DNA from: Bacteroidales bacterium
GTDB lineage: Bacteria > Bacteroidota > Bacteroidia > Bacteroidales > Marinilabiliaceae
DNA length: 34,410 bases
Assembly: GCA_024401365.1 (NCBI GenBank)
Contig: JAKSLE010000026.1
Span: 1-34,410, forward strand
Reading direction: 5' to 3'
This document shows positions 9,741 through 17,675 of the stretch, piece after piece (position 1 is the first letter of the stretch; each line of letters starts with the position of its first letter). Under the pieces are notes generated by a model that was given only the letters and a program-made list of their open reading frames with translations, made no database searches and was not told the DNA's origin. Both the position numbers and the translations under genes were made by a program.

Positions 9741-10004
9741 TTACTTGCCGGCAACCTTGCGTCCCTTGGAAGTCGATCCGTCGGCCTTGGCGTTGCCGTC
9801 GATTGTGGTAGCGGCAGGAGTTGCAGTAGCATTAGTCGATGACTGTGTAGAGGTCCTTGAAGTCGACGAATAAGTTGTTGTAGCCGCCTGTTTCTTGCTT
9901 GGTTGTGATGCTGTGGAAACAGAGATGCAACCCACTAGAGAGAAGGCAGAAGCGCACATTAGCGCCATTGCCATGTTCTTGAAAGATAACTTGATTCTAT
10001 TCAT
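9741..10004 (-). CDS. Small Ser/Thr-rich lipoprotein, function unknown
   Basis: 87 residues. A basic start and hydrophobic stretch (MAMALMCASAFSLVGC) end in a lipobox with the acylated Cys at about residue 26. The rest is low-complexity Ser/Thr/Ala (TTTYSSTSRTSTQSSTNA) with a basic tail GRKVAGK and no recognisable domain. It begins 26 bp after the stop of the C1 protease gene on the same strand and is followed by the hairpin at 9639-9687, so it is probably the last gene of the lipoprotein operon. The composition suggests an extended, disordered envelope protein. A function cannot be named. Confidence 0.75.
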   Translation of the reverse strand: MNRIKLSFKNMAMALMCASAFSLVGCISVSTASQPSKKQAATTTYSSTSRTSTQSSTNATATPAATTIDGNAKADGSTSKGRKVAGK

Positions 10005-10030
10005 GATGTTCTTGTTTTTTCGTTGTTGGA

Positions 10031-11788
10031 TTATTTGCGTACAACACGACGAGGTTTAACTATGTTCTCCTCTCGCCATTGCATAGCCTTTTTACTTAGC
10101 TCTCCCGAATTCAGATGGTTGTTTATCATTGCAATTACCTCCTTAGGAGAGTATGTGTTGACGGTCTGAGGACCTTGAGGCGTCTGGTATGGCATCTGCT
10201 CATTCATGCGAGGCTTCAATGGGATGCTCTTGTTGTTGCCTATCTGAGTCTTTATCACACCATTCTCAATGTAGAGAGGTGTTCTGTCAGCCGCCATCAG
10301 GTAGTGCTGATTGTTGTCGTCGTTTGTCTCGGTAATGTTGCCGAAGGCATCTGCCATAAGTACTAGGTAGTAGTAGCCTGTTACATTAGGCAGTTTGTAC
10401 GTCCACTCGAAGCATGATGAGCCCTTGCCGTATACAGCCTCACTTGCAGTCTTTTGTGGAGGTATGTCGACATTGGATATTGAGAAGCCTTGAGCATCGA
10501 ATCCGGTAAACTTCTTGGCTTCGGTTGGCGACCAGTTGTCGTTGCACTCGCCCTTAGCTACGCTACCTAGGTCGTCGGAGTAGATATCTGCAAGGACAAT
10601 CTTATAGTCGTTGGCATTGTAGGCGTTATATAGCAGATAGACTACAGCCCAATCGTTGGACGACTCCACGGTAGCAGTACCTGCGTTGGTCACATCGTAG
10701 AAAAGAGTACGCCATGTTGGGTCGTTGGAGTCGGCATCGTTAGGGTCGTCGAAATCTACGTCGGTACACTTGCTGGCTATAAGGTCGAGACCTGTATTAG
10801 GCGAAGGTGTAGGTTGTACATCGGCACTGCCCGAACCCTGAGTATTCATGATAAATGCGCAGTTGGCAAAGTCGCCGCCTAGGAAAAACTTATAGTCTAT
10901 CCACGCGAAACCATTGTCGCCCCAGTTGTTTCCCCATGAATTGACGATACGGAATGCACCATTAGGACCCTTGTCGTCATCGTAACCTACAATAGTCATG
11001 GCATGGTATGCATGTATACCGGTATAGTTGTACGTCGTATGATTTCGCAATACTGTAGCATCTTTCAGGAGCATGAAGCTGTCGCTCAACTTAGCACCGA
11101 ACATTACCACGTGGTTCTCTGTGAGGTATCGCTTTATCGACTTCAGATCGAGATTTACCTGGCGGTAGTTCTGTATCTTGTAGTTCGATGCATTGGTACT
11201 AGCGTTTGCTGATGGAGCACAGTCGCAATCTGCCTCATTCTTTACGTATGGAGCCACATCGAGTGTTGCTACTCCACGCGAGATGAAATTGTTGAGAATG
11301 AACTCAAAGTTGGCGCCTTGACATTTAGCTCCCTTTTGGTTGCTTTCAAGAGAGCGGAACACGTCGCCGGGACTGAATGTGTTTCTCTTAGTCAGGTCCT
11401 TTGTGCGCAGGTTGTTGTCCAACGCATAGTGCCATGTACGGGTGTAGTAGGCTGTCGACCACGCGCAGCATGTGCCATATTGACCCTGATCGCCAATTGG
11501 AGGCAGACAAGGAGTGAGGTCTACCATTGTAGGCAGTCCTGTCACATCGTCTATCTCGGTACCCACTACAGGGTTGAGGCGGATATCATTCTCTATGTGC
11601 TCAGTATCCTCGTTGTTGCTGAGCCATCCTAGACCTCTACCGTCTTCAGTAACAATTGTTGTATTGTCTGGCGATACTACCATGCCCACTATATTGAGTA
11701 TGGTACTTAGTGTCTCCTCGTCGCAGGATGTGAGGCTGCAAGAGAGAAGTGTTGCTGAGAGAGCCAGAGGGATGATTCTCTTTTTCAT
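10031..11788 (-). CDS. Papain-family (C1) cysteine protease lipoprotein with CARDB-like domain
   Basis: 585 residues. Lipobox LTSC is followed by DEE, an acidic stretch resembling the Bacteroidetes lipoprotein export signal, so surface exposure is likely. Protease domain: GDQGQYGTCCAWSTAY (about residues 100-115) aligns with papain QGSCGSCWAF, the first Cys of CC being the nucleophile. HAYHAMTIVGYDDD (about 260-272) holds the catalytic His, and NSWGNNWGDNG (about 281-291) the Asn. Residues about 335-505 form a beta-rich CARDB-like domain ending in ITETNDDNNQHY, typical of the CARDB acidic/Asn end motif. The C-terminus is basic (KPRRVVRK). There is no obvious propeptide beyond about 80 residues of linker. 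It lies 50 bp downstream of the pentapeptide-like gene and 26 bp upstream of the small lipoprotein gene. Confidence 0.88.
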   Translation of the reverse strand: MKKRIIPLALSATLLSCSLTSCDEETLSTILNIVGMVVSPDNTTIVTEDGRGLGWLSNNEDTEHIENDIRLNPVVGTEIDDVTGLPTMVDLTPCLPPIGDQGQYGTCCAWSTAYYTRTWHYALDNNLRTKDLTKRNTFSPGDVFRSLESNQKGAKCQGANFEFILNNFISRGVATLDVAPYVKNEADCDCAPSANASTNASNYKIQNYRQVNLDLKSIKRYLTENHVVMFGAKLSDSFMLLKDATVLRNHTTYNYTGIHAYHAMTIVGYDDDKGPNGAFRIVNSWGNNWGDNGFAWIDYKFFLGGDFANCAFIMNTQGSGSADVQPTPSPNTGLDLIASKCTDVDFDDPNDADSNDPTWRTLFYDVTNAGTATVESSNDWAVVYLLYNAYNANDYKIVLADIYSDDLGSVAKGECNDNWSPTEAKKFTGFDAQGFSISNVDIPPQKTASEAVYGKGSSCFEWTYKLPNVTGYYYLVLMADAFGNITETNDDNNQHYLMAADRTPLYIENGVIKTQIGNNKSIPLKPRMNEQMPYQTPQGPQTVNTYSPKEVIAMINNHLNSGELSKKAMQWREENIVKPRRVVRK

Positions 11789-11838
11789 GTTTTGTTATCT
11801 ATAGTTATTGTTGTTTGTTGTTGCTTGTCTTACTATGC

Positions 11839-12708
11839 TTACCTTACTATGGTGTTGTTGTCGCTCTTGACTCTTCCGTTGAATTGAGCTTCGTCTCTAT
11901 TGATGCTACCTATGACGCGACAACCGCTTAGGGTTACCAGGTCGACAAACTCGGTACTAGAGAAACGTACATTGCCGTTGAAGAAGCCGCTTATGCACTC
12001 AACACGACCTCCAAAACGGGCGTTTGAAAGGTTGAGCTCACCATATATATTTATGTTTGAAGCGTCGGTATATCCGTTGAACTGTGCATCAGTAAAGAAT
12101 GCCTGACCATTTATTCTCATATACTGCATGTCGGCTACATTGCCAAACTTAGTGCCGTGGAAACTGGCATGATGGGCTATCGTAGCATTAGCCAATACTG
12201 CATCAAGGTCAAAGATTGTCTTGTTCATATTCACACCGCCACGGAAGTCGACAGAGTTGAAAGATGTCTCTTCGTGAAAGACACTCTTGTCGAATACGGC
12301 ATTGCCCTCGAAAGTGGAGTAGTCGAATGTTGCCTTTTTCATGAATATACACTCCGAGAATGTCACATTGCGGCGGAATACGGAATATATTATCTGCTTG
12401 CCGTCGCTTATGGTGGCAGAGGCATTCACGGCATCCTCAAAGACACAGTTGGCAAACACTATCTCAGAGTCGATGTACGACGGTGTCATCTGTGTAGCCT
12501 TAGTCGATGAGCCTGCTTCGTAGAAAAGCAGATCGCCCTTTATATGTTTGCCCTCTATTACAACCGGCTTGTTCTTGCTTATCAGTTTGAGTATCTCGGA
12601 AGCGTTGATCTCAGAAGCGTTTGTATTCTCGCTGGCCGAGCATCCTATAGAAAAAACAGCACCCATAAAAAGAACGAATGCAGGTATTATCTGTTTGAAA
12701 AGTCTCAT
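11839..12708 (-). CDS. Pentapeptide-like repeat lipoprotein
   Basis: 289 residues. The signal peptide ends in a lipobox, FSIGC, at about residue 23. From about residue 80 on the protein repeats a five-residue pattern with Phe or hydrophobic residues at the core (for example FSECIFMKKATFDYSTFEG and FDKSVFHEETSFNSVDFRG), as in right-handed quadrilateral beta-helices of pentapeptide-repeat proteins, though the classic A(D/N)LxX spacing is loose. The segment before it (PVVIEGKHIKGDLLFYEA) is commonly found ahead of such repeats. It is the first gene of the three-lipoprotein group and is divergent from the AAA+ gene. Likely a structural or binding protein of the envelope; partner unknown. Confidence 0.8.
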   Translation of the reverse strand: MRLFKQIIPAFVLFMGAVFSIGCSASENTNASEINASEILKLISKNKPVVIEGKHIKGDLLFYEAGSSTKATQMTPSYIDSEIVFANCVFEDAVNASATISDGKQIIYSVFRRNVTFSECIFMKKATFDYSTFEGNAVFDKSVFHEETSFNSVDFRGGVNMNKTIFDLDAVLANATIAHHASFHGTKFGNVADMQYMRINGQAFFTDAQFNGYTDASNINIYGELNLSNARFGGRVECISGFFNGNVRFSSTEFVDLVTLSGCRVIGSINRDEAQFNGRVKSDNNTIVR

Positions 12709-12842
12709 CTATGAAATGAATTTAGTTTGTCATTTAGCGTATTGGGTCGTTATATGTAGAAATGGCTCAAAAGGTTAGTCCATATTCGCATCTCCCACAT
12801 CGTATTCACACCAAAAAGTATGCCGAAAATCAAGCATCTCTA

Positions 12843-12872
12843 TTGTCCTTTCTATACCTTTTATTACTTTTG
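12843..12872 (+). promoter_or_regulatory. Promoter of the AAA+ gene
   Basis: TTG at 12843-12845, 19 bases, then TACTTTTG at 12865-12872 (exact TAnnTTTG). Predicted transcription start near 12877, leader about 20 nt to the ATG at 12897. It lies in the 188-bp spacer shared with the divergent pentapeptide-like gene, for which I see no equally good promoter. Confidence 0.6.
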
Positions 12873-12896
12873 TTGCATTGAATTAAAAGACGTGGC

Positions 12897-14816
12897 ATGA
12901 AGTATATCGTACGAGTTTGTTTAAATCCCGATTTCGCGGCTAGAATGCATAGTGAGAATAAGACTATCCCAATGTTGATGCAAAAGTCGTTGGATAAGTA
13001 CATTCAGGAGTTGCTGTCGGGCAATGTTACCTACATGAATTTCAGAGCAGAGGATGTCAGTGGAGCAGAGTGTTACAAGAAAGTAATGAGCACATTCGAG
13101 TCATTGTACCCTGGGCATTCCAAGGCTATTGAAATATTGATAACAGAGGATGACGGATCGGAGAGAGCTGGTGCTATGGTAGATGTGTACAACCATTTTA
13201 TTGGCAATACAGAGTTGCTCAAGGTGTGCAATACCATCACAAGTGCCATGAAGTTTGCAAAAGACAAACCTTTTGCTGAGTCGTTGAAGTTGATGAACTA
13301 CCTTGTCTCTGTCGATAGCGGCTTTGGTTTTTCGTCAATTTTGCGTACCTGTTCCACCATGTTCTCCAAGATAGGCTTGTACGAAGACTGGAAAGATTCA
13401 CCGCTGGAGTATACTATCGGTAAGGAGAATACCAATGGCTGTACCACGGTCGACTCGTTTATAGATGCCATGTGGGAGGACGAGAACAACTCTCAGGTTG
13501 TCGGTATCGATATCAGTTATTTCCTCGATGAATTAATGCACGATGAACTGAGATTATTCCTCAAGCGCCTTAGCCGTGTACAGCAGTGCTTTATCTTCTT
13601 CTTCAGAGTGCCTTATCTCTCAGAGAAGGCGCTGAATGCGTTCAAGGATGTCTTGTCAGATATGGTAGAGCTTCGTCTTATCAGTCTGCCTCCTTTGAAT
13701 GAGATGCAACTTATAGAGTATGCCGATGTACGCTTGCGCGAGTTGGGCTTTGAAAAGATATCATATCGATTGTACGATACATATATCGACCGTATCCGCA
13801 GAGAAAAGATGGATGGTCGTTTCTATGGCTTGAATACAGCCGACAAGGTAATCAACGAGATGGTATGGGCTAAGATGTCACATGATATGGATGCCGACCT
13901 CTCGGGAGCAAATATAGTTACTGACAGAATAACAGAAATCGATGTCGTCTCTATACACGATGGTCCTGTTGATAAACTTACTGGTCTCGAGGAACTTGAG
14001 CAGTTGGTAGGCATGGGCGATATTAAGACCAAGATAGAGGAGATTGTAGCACAGGTATTGTTGTCGAAGCAGAATGACAAGCTCGACAACCCAAGTATCC
14101 ACATGCGATTTGTGGGCGCACCTGGTACTGGTAAGACTACAGTGGCACGTATCGTCGGCAAGATTTTCAAGGAGAAGGGTATCTTGTCCAAGGGCGGATT
14201 CTTCGAGTACGAAGCTAGCGCGCTTATAGGTGAGTATATCGGACAGACAGCACCAAAGGCACGAAATATCTGTCGTGATGCCTACGGTTCGGTATTGTTC
14301 CTCGATGAGGCTTATGCGCTCAACGATGGCGACAACCGCAATGGATACGGCAAGGAGGCTATTACTACGTTGATAGCCGAGATGGAGAACCACCGCGACG
14401 ATATGGTTATCATCATGGCAGGTTATCCCGACGAGATGAATAAACTTATGGACGTAAATCCAGGTCTCAGGAGCCGTATGCCTTTCGTGCTTGAATTCAA
14501 GAATTACGACCGAAAGCAGTTGGCCGAGCTCTTCATGAATATGGCTAAGGGGGCATTTGAGGTGGAGCCCGACCTGGAGCCTGCAGTTCGTGAGTATATG
14601 AATGGCTTGAGCGATGAGTTCCTCTCGTCAAAGGAGTTTGCCAATGCCCGTTTTGTGCGCAATCTCTACGAGCGTACATGGTCCAAGGCTGCCTATAGAG
14701 CCTCTGGTGAGGGATTGACAGATATTAAGTTGCGTAAGAGCGACTTCGAGAGTGCATCGCAAGAGAAGGAGTTTGGCGAGAGGATAGCTAAAAAGGTCAA
14801 TAGGGTAGGATTCTGA
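12897..14816 (+). CDS. AAA+ ATPase, CbxX/CfxQ-like, with degenerate N-terminal half
   Basis: 639 residues, cytoplasmic. The C-terminal half (about 365-639) is a CbxX/CfxQ (SpoVK/EccA-type) AAA+ domain: LEELVGMGDIK-like entry (here LEQLVGMGDIKTKIEEIV), Walker A GAPGTGKTT (407-415), pore-type GFFEYEASALIGEYIGQT, Walker B VLFLDEAYAL (466-475), sensor strand VIIMAGYPDEM and arginine finger NPGLRSRMP. The N-terminal half (about 150-340) looks like a second AAA-type fold without a P-loop: VVGIDISYFLDELMHDEL resembles a Walker B strand, and a lid-like helical part follows. Such ATPases remodel or activate other proteins (CbbX on Rubisco, EccA in type VII secretion). No matching client is encoded here, and the target is unknown. 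It stands alone on its strand, facing away from the lipoprotein group. Confidence 0.88.
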   Translation: MKYIVRVCLNPDFAARMHSENKTIPMLMQKSLDKYIQELLSGNVTYMNFRAEDVSGAECYKKVMSTFESLYPGHSKAIEILITEDDGSERAGAMVDVYNHFIGNTELLKVCNTITSAMKFAKDKPFAESLKLMNYLVSVDSGFGFSSILRTCSTMFSKIGLYEDWKDSPLEYTIGKENTNGCTTVDSFIDAMWEDENNSQVVGIDISYFLDELMHDELRLFLKRLSRVQQCFIFFFRVPYLSEKALNAFKDVLSDMVELRLISLPPLNEMQLIEYADVRLRELGFEKISYRLYDTYIDRIRREKMDGRFYGLNTADKVINEMVWAKMSHDMDADLSGANIVTDRITEIDVVSIHDGPVDKLTGLEELEQLVGMGDIKTKIEEIVAQVLLSKQNDKLDNPSIHMRFVGAPGTGKTTVARIVGKIFKEKGILSKGGFFEYEASALIGEYIGQTAPKARNICRDAYGSVLFLDEAYALNDGDNRNGYGKEAITTLIAEMENHRDDMVIIMAGYPDEMNKLMDVNPGLRSRMPFVLEFKNYDRKQLAELFMNMAKGAFEVEPDLEPAVREYMNGLSDEFLSSKEFANARFVRNLYERTWSKAAYRASGEGLTDIKLRKSDFESASQEKEFGERIAKKVNRVGF

Positions 14817-14893
14817 CGCGTATTATCTATCCAATCAATAACACATATTGCTTATTTTCATAACCAGCAATAAAGTAATGTATGAATGACTGG

Positions 14894-14901
14894 TAATTTT
14901 G
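14894..14901 (+). promoter_or_regulatory. -7 element ahead of the transporter gene
   Basis: TAATTTTG, exact TAnnTTTG, but without a clear TTTG at the -33 position. If used, transcription starts near 14906 and the ATG at 14925 is the first available start, leader about 19 nt. The ATG at 14886 would then lie upstream of the transcript. Confidence 0.45.
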
Positions 14902-14924
14902 CACCAGAATTCATATACATCTTT

Positions 14925-16598
14925 ATGTGGTTTAATGATTTGATCTTTGGGTCTAGTGTGGCCCACTCACTGTTGCTAGTGGCAGTGACTATCGCTATTG
15001 GTCTGTTTCTCGCCCGGTTCAAAATCGGAGGCATCTCTCTGGGTGTTACCTGGATTTTGTTTGTAGGTATTGTTGCCAGCCACTTCGGGTTGGTTCTCGA
15101 TCCTTCTACTTCACACTTCTTGAAGGAGTTCGGTCTTATCTTGTTCATCTATAGTATAGGTATGCAGGTAGGCCCTAGTTTCATCAGTTCTTTCCGCAAG
15201 GGAGGCGTCACGCTCAATGTGCTTGCCACTGGAATCGTCATTCTGGGTACATTGACGGCATACGTCATCCATATCGTTGCCGATGTCGACCTCAATGGAA
15301 TGATAGGCGTCTTGTATGGTGCTGTTACCAATACGCCAGGTCTAGGTGCTGCTCAGCAGACCTACAGCGATATGCACAGCGGAATGAGCAATAGCGTGTT
15401 CGCCCAGGGTTACGCTGTAGCCTATCCATTGGGTGTCGTGGGTATCATCCTAAGTATAGTGCTGATAAAGTATATCTTCAAGATCGACCTCAACAAGGAG
15501 CAGCAACTATATATATCGAACAATTCCAAGGAGGCAGAGCAACTCCAGGCTATAACTATAGAGGTAACAAACAAAGGGGTAGATGGAAAGACTATCCAGG
15601 ATATCCAGAGTATATCCGAGCGCAATGTCGTAGTTACCCGCATCAGACATCTCAATACCAACGATGTTGCGTTGGTCAATAACAACACTGTTATCCATAT
15701 AGGCGATAAGATACGTATCGTAGTTGCACCTGCAGATATAGAGGCTCTTACAGCTTTGCTGGGCCCTCAGTTGTCCAAGGACGCTCAGGAGTGGGAGTCG
15801 GGCAACTCAAATGTTCTCGTTACGGAGCGTCTTGTAGTCACAAACCCTAGGTTGAACGGTCGCCGTTTGGGTGATCTCGATTTCTGCCAGTCGTTCAATA
15901 TTACCATTTCCCGAATACGACGTGCCGGCATTGAACTTATCGCGCAGCCTTCTCTTATTCTTCAGATAGGCGACCGCGTGACGGTAGTGGGTAGTAAGGA
16001 CGATGTTACTAAACTTCATTCTGTCATAGGCGATTCCATTAAGTCGCTCGATGAGCCTCAGATGTTCTCTACCTTTATAGGTATTGCCTTAGGTGTGCTC
16101 CTTGGAAGTGTGCCATTCTTTATCCCTTCCATGCCGGTGCCGGTGAAACTTGGATTGGCTGGTGGACCTCTCATCGTATCCATCGTTCTCAGTATCATTG
16201 GTCCACGAATGCGAATTATTACCTATACCACCTCCTCGGCAAATCTTCTTATGCGCCACATAGGTATTTGTCTCTTCATGGCGGCTGTAGGCTTGGGCGC
16301 TGGTGTGGGATTTGTAGATACCGTTGTGAATGGTGGCTATATGTGGATCCTCTATGGTTGCATCATAACTATTCTTCCATGTTTACTTATAGGTATCATC
16401 GCCCGTACGGTATTTCACAAGAGTTACTTCACTATCGCGGGAATGATCAGTGGTTCTATGACCGATCCTCCAGCGTTGGCATATAGTAATAGTATCTGTG
16501 GGAATAATCAGGCTTCGATCGCGTACTCTACTGTCTACCCGTTGACAATGTTCCTGCGAGTTCTAATGGCCCAAATCCTAGTCCTTTGTAATATTTAA
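14925..16598 (+). CDS. AspT/YidE/YbjL-type transporter with two RCK_C domains
   Basis: Polytopic inner-membrane protein of the aspartate:alanine exchanger (AAEx) superfamily. Two membrane halves, each with about five segments and the duplicated AspT-type repeat, flank a cytoplasmic insert of two RCK_C (TrkA-C) domains at about residues 190-265 and 285-365 (ITIEVTNKGVDGKTIQDI and LVVTNPRLNGRRLGDLDF). Motifs: GLILFIYSIGMQVGPSF in the first half, with GAVTNTPGLGAAQ following, and LFMAAVGLGAGVGFVD with GSMTDPPALAY in the second, the expected inverted pair. I choose the ATG at 14925 (MWFNDLIF, 557 residues) because a promoter box overlaps the earlier in-frame ATG at 14886. The substrate is unknown; carboxylates or amino acids are the usual guess. 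A LysR gene follows by 23 bp. Confidence 0.9.
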   Translation: MWFNDLIFGSSVAHSLLLVAVTIAIGLFLARFKIGGISLGVTWILFVGIVASHFGLVLDPSTSHFLKEFGLILFIYSIGMQVGPSFISSFRKGGVTLNVLATGIVILGTLTAYVIHIVADVDLNGMIGVLYGAVTNTPGLGAAQQTYSDMHSGMSNSVFAQGYAVAYPLGVVGIILSIVLIKYIFKIDLNKEQQLYISNNSKEAEQLQAITIEVTNKGVDGKTIQDIQSISERNVVVTRIRHLNTNDVALVNNNTVIHIGDKIRIVVAPADIEALTALLGPQLSKDAQEWESGNSNVLVTERLVVTNPRLNGRRLGDLDFCQSFNITISRIRRAGIELIAQPSLILQIGDRVTVVGSKDDVTKLHSVIGDSIKSLDEPQMFSTFIGIALGVLLGSVPFFIPSMPVPVKLGLAGGPLIVSIVLSIIGPRMRIITYTTSSANLLMRHIGICLFMAAVGLGAGVGFVDTVVNGGYMWILYGCIITILPCLLIGIIARTVFHKSYFTIAGMISGSMTDPPALAYSNSICGNNQASIAYSTVYPLTMFLRVLMAQILVLCNI

Positions 16599-16616
16599 TT
16601 TTAATCACTATTTTTG
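16585..16616 (+). promoter_or_regulatory. Promoter abutting the LysR start codon
   Basis: TTTG at 16585-16588 (inside the end of the transporter gene), 20 bases, then TATTTTTG at 16609-16616: an excellent match to the Bacteroidetes consensus. Only five bases separate it from the ATG at 16622, so the predicted start of transcription falls on or next to the start codon, suggesting a leaderless mRNA. Confidence 0.65.
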
Positions 16617-16621
16617 CGTAC

Positions 16622-17524
16622 ATGGAATTACGTCATCTTAAATATTTCGTTAAAGTAGCTGAGATTCGCAATTTCTCCGAGGCTGCACGAGAATTGAATA
16701 TCACACAGAGTACACTGTCGCAACAGATACGCCAACTTGAGACGGAACTTGGAGTGGATCTGCTCTCTAGAAGTACTCACTCTGTGTCGCTTACCGATTA
16801 CGGTTCTACATTATTACCCTACGCTAAGAAGACAATCAACGATTCCGAATCGTGTATATCCCGTATCAAGGATGTACAGGGACTCAGTGTAGGCGAACTA
16901 CGTATAGGTACCACATATACTTTTGCACCTATCCTCAATGAGGCGCTGCTTGCTTTTATGAAGCAGTATCCTGGAGTGAAGGTCAATATCATATCCCGTT
17001 CGGTCAAGGAGCTCATGGAGTTATTGGACAAGCAGGAGATAGATATCGCTCTCAGCTATAGACCTAGTCGCTCGTACCCAAATATTGAATCGCACAATCT
17101 GTTCGAGAATCATTTGGCAGCTATAGTCTCAGACACACATCCACTGGCTAAACGTAGCAGTATCCGTTGGGCGGAGCTAGAGGATTATCCTATGGCTTTG
17201 CCATCAAAGGGACTTCAGGCACGCACTGCTTTCGATCGCATTATGGAGGGTTTGGACTATCAGTTCGACATCCGAATCGAGATAGATGATATCTTCGTTT
17301 TGCTCAACTTGGTACACAACAGTCAGTTCGTCACGCTACTCTCGCAGGCTACTGTCCATCGTCATCAGGGGCTTGTTGCCATTCCTATCAACCAGAAGGG
17401 ATGTGAGATGGAGGGCTCGTTCCATATCTCGCGCGATGCATACGTCAAGCGCACCACCAAGGAGTTCATGCGAATACTGTGTGAGAACAAGACCTTTGAA
17501 ATGTCCATAATGGATATCTTGTAG
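16622..17524 (+). CDS. LysR-family transcriptional regulator
   Basis: 300 residues. The N-terminal winged helix-turn-helix is MELRHLKYFVKVAE followed by NFSEAARELNITQSTLSQQ (residues 18-36), the standard LysR DNA-binding pattern. The LysR substrate-binding domain follows (GELRIGTTYTFAPILNEAL at about 91-109, then paired Rossmann-like lobes). It acts in the cytoplasm as a ligand-responsive regulator. The similarity is to the CynR/OxyR side of the family, but the effector is not identifiable. It is co-directional with the upstream transporter yet has its own promoter; LysR proteins often control an adjacent gene, so the transporter or the downstream porin are plausible targets (inference). A terminator-like hairpin follows at 17570-17604. 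Confidence 0.93.
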   Translation: MELRHLKYFVKVAEIRNFSEAARELNITQSTLSQQIRQLETELGVDLLSRSTHSVSLTDYGSTLLPYAKKTINDSESCISRIKDVQGLSVGELRIGTTYTFAPILNEALLAFMKQYPGVKVNIISRSVKELMELLDKQEIDIALSYRPSRSYPNIESHNLFENHLAAIVSDTHPLAKRSSIRWAELEDYPMALPSKGLQARTAFDRIMEGLDYQFDIRIEIDDIFVLLNLVHNSQFVTLLSQATVHRHQGLVAIPINQKGCEMEGSFHISRDAYVKRTTKEFMRILCENKTFEMSIMDIL

Positions 17525-17569
17525 TAGCATTATACACGAAACACAAAATAAATTAGTCCTCTCCCAAGA

Positions 17570-17604
17570 AAAGGAGGCTGTACTTTATGGGTGCAGCCTC
17601 CTTT
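17570..17604 (+). terminator. Terminator-like hairpin after LysR gene
   Basis: 11-bp perfect inverted repeat, AAAGGAGGCTG (17570-17580) and CAGCCTCCTTT (17594-17604), with a 13-nt loop. The right arm ends in TTT followed by GTGTTG, so the T tract is short. It separates the LysR gene from the porin gene. Confidence 0.6.
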
Positions 17605-17631
17605 GTGTTGACAAATACCCAATATTAAGTA

Positions 17632-17662
17632 TTGTGGCGATTATGTAATGGTTGCAATTTTG
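17632..17662 (+). promoter_or_regulatory. Probable porin-gene promoter
   Basis: TTG at 17632-17634, 20 bases, then CAATTTTG at 17655-17662, one base off TAnnTTTG. Predicted transcription start near 17667, only about 9 nt before the ATG at 17676. This argues against the in-frame TTG at 17652 as the start codon. Confidence 0.4.
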
Positions 17663-17675
17663 CATTCCGAAACAA

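Noticed and set aside
14886-14924. Upstream ATG for the transporter
   Set aside because: The TAATTTTG box at 14894-14901 lies inside this extension, and the ATG at 14925 gives the usual N-terminus of the family; kept only as an alternative.
17652-17675. TTG start for the porin
   Set aside because: It lies on the -7 element, and the ATG at 17676 gives a proper signal peptide.
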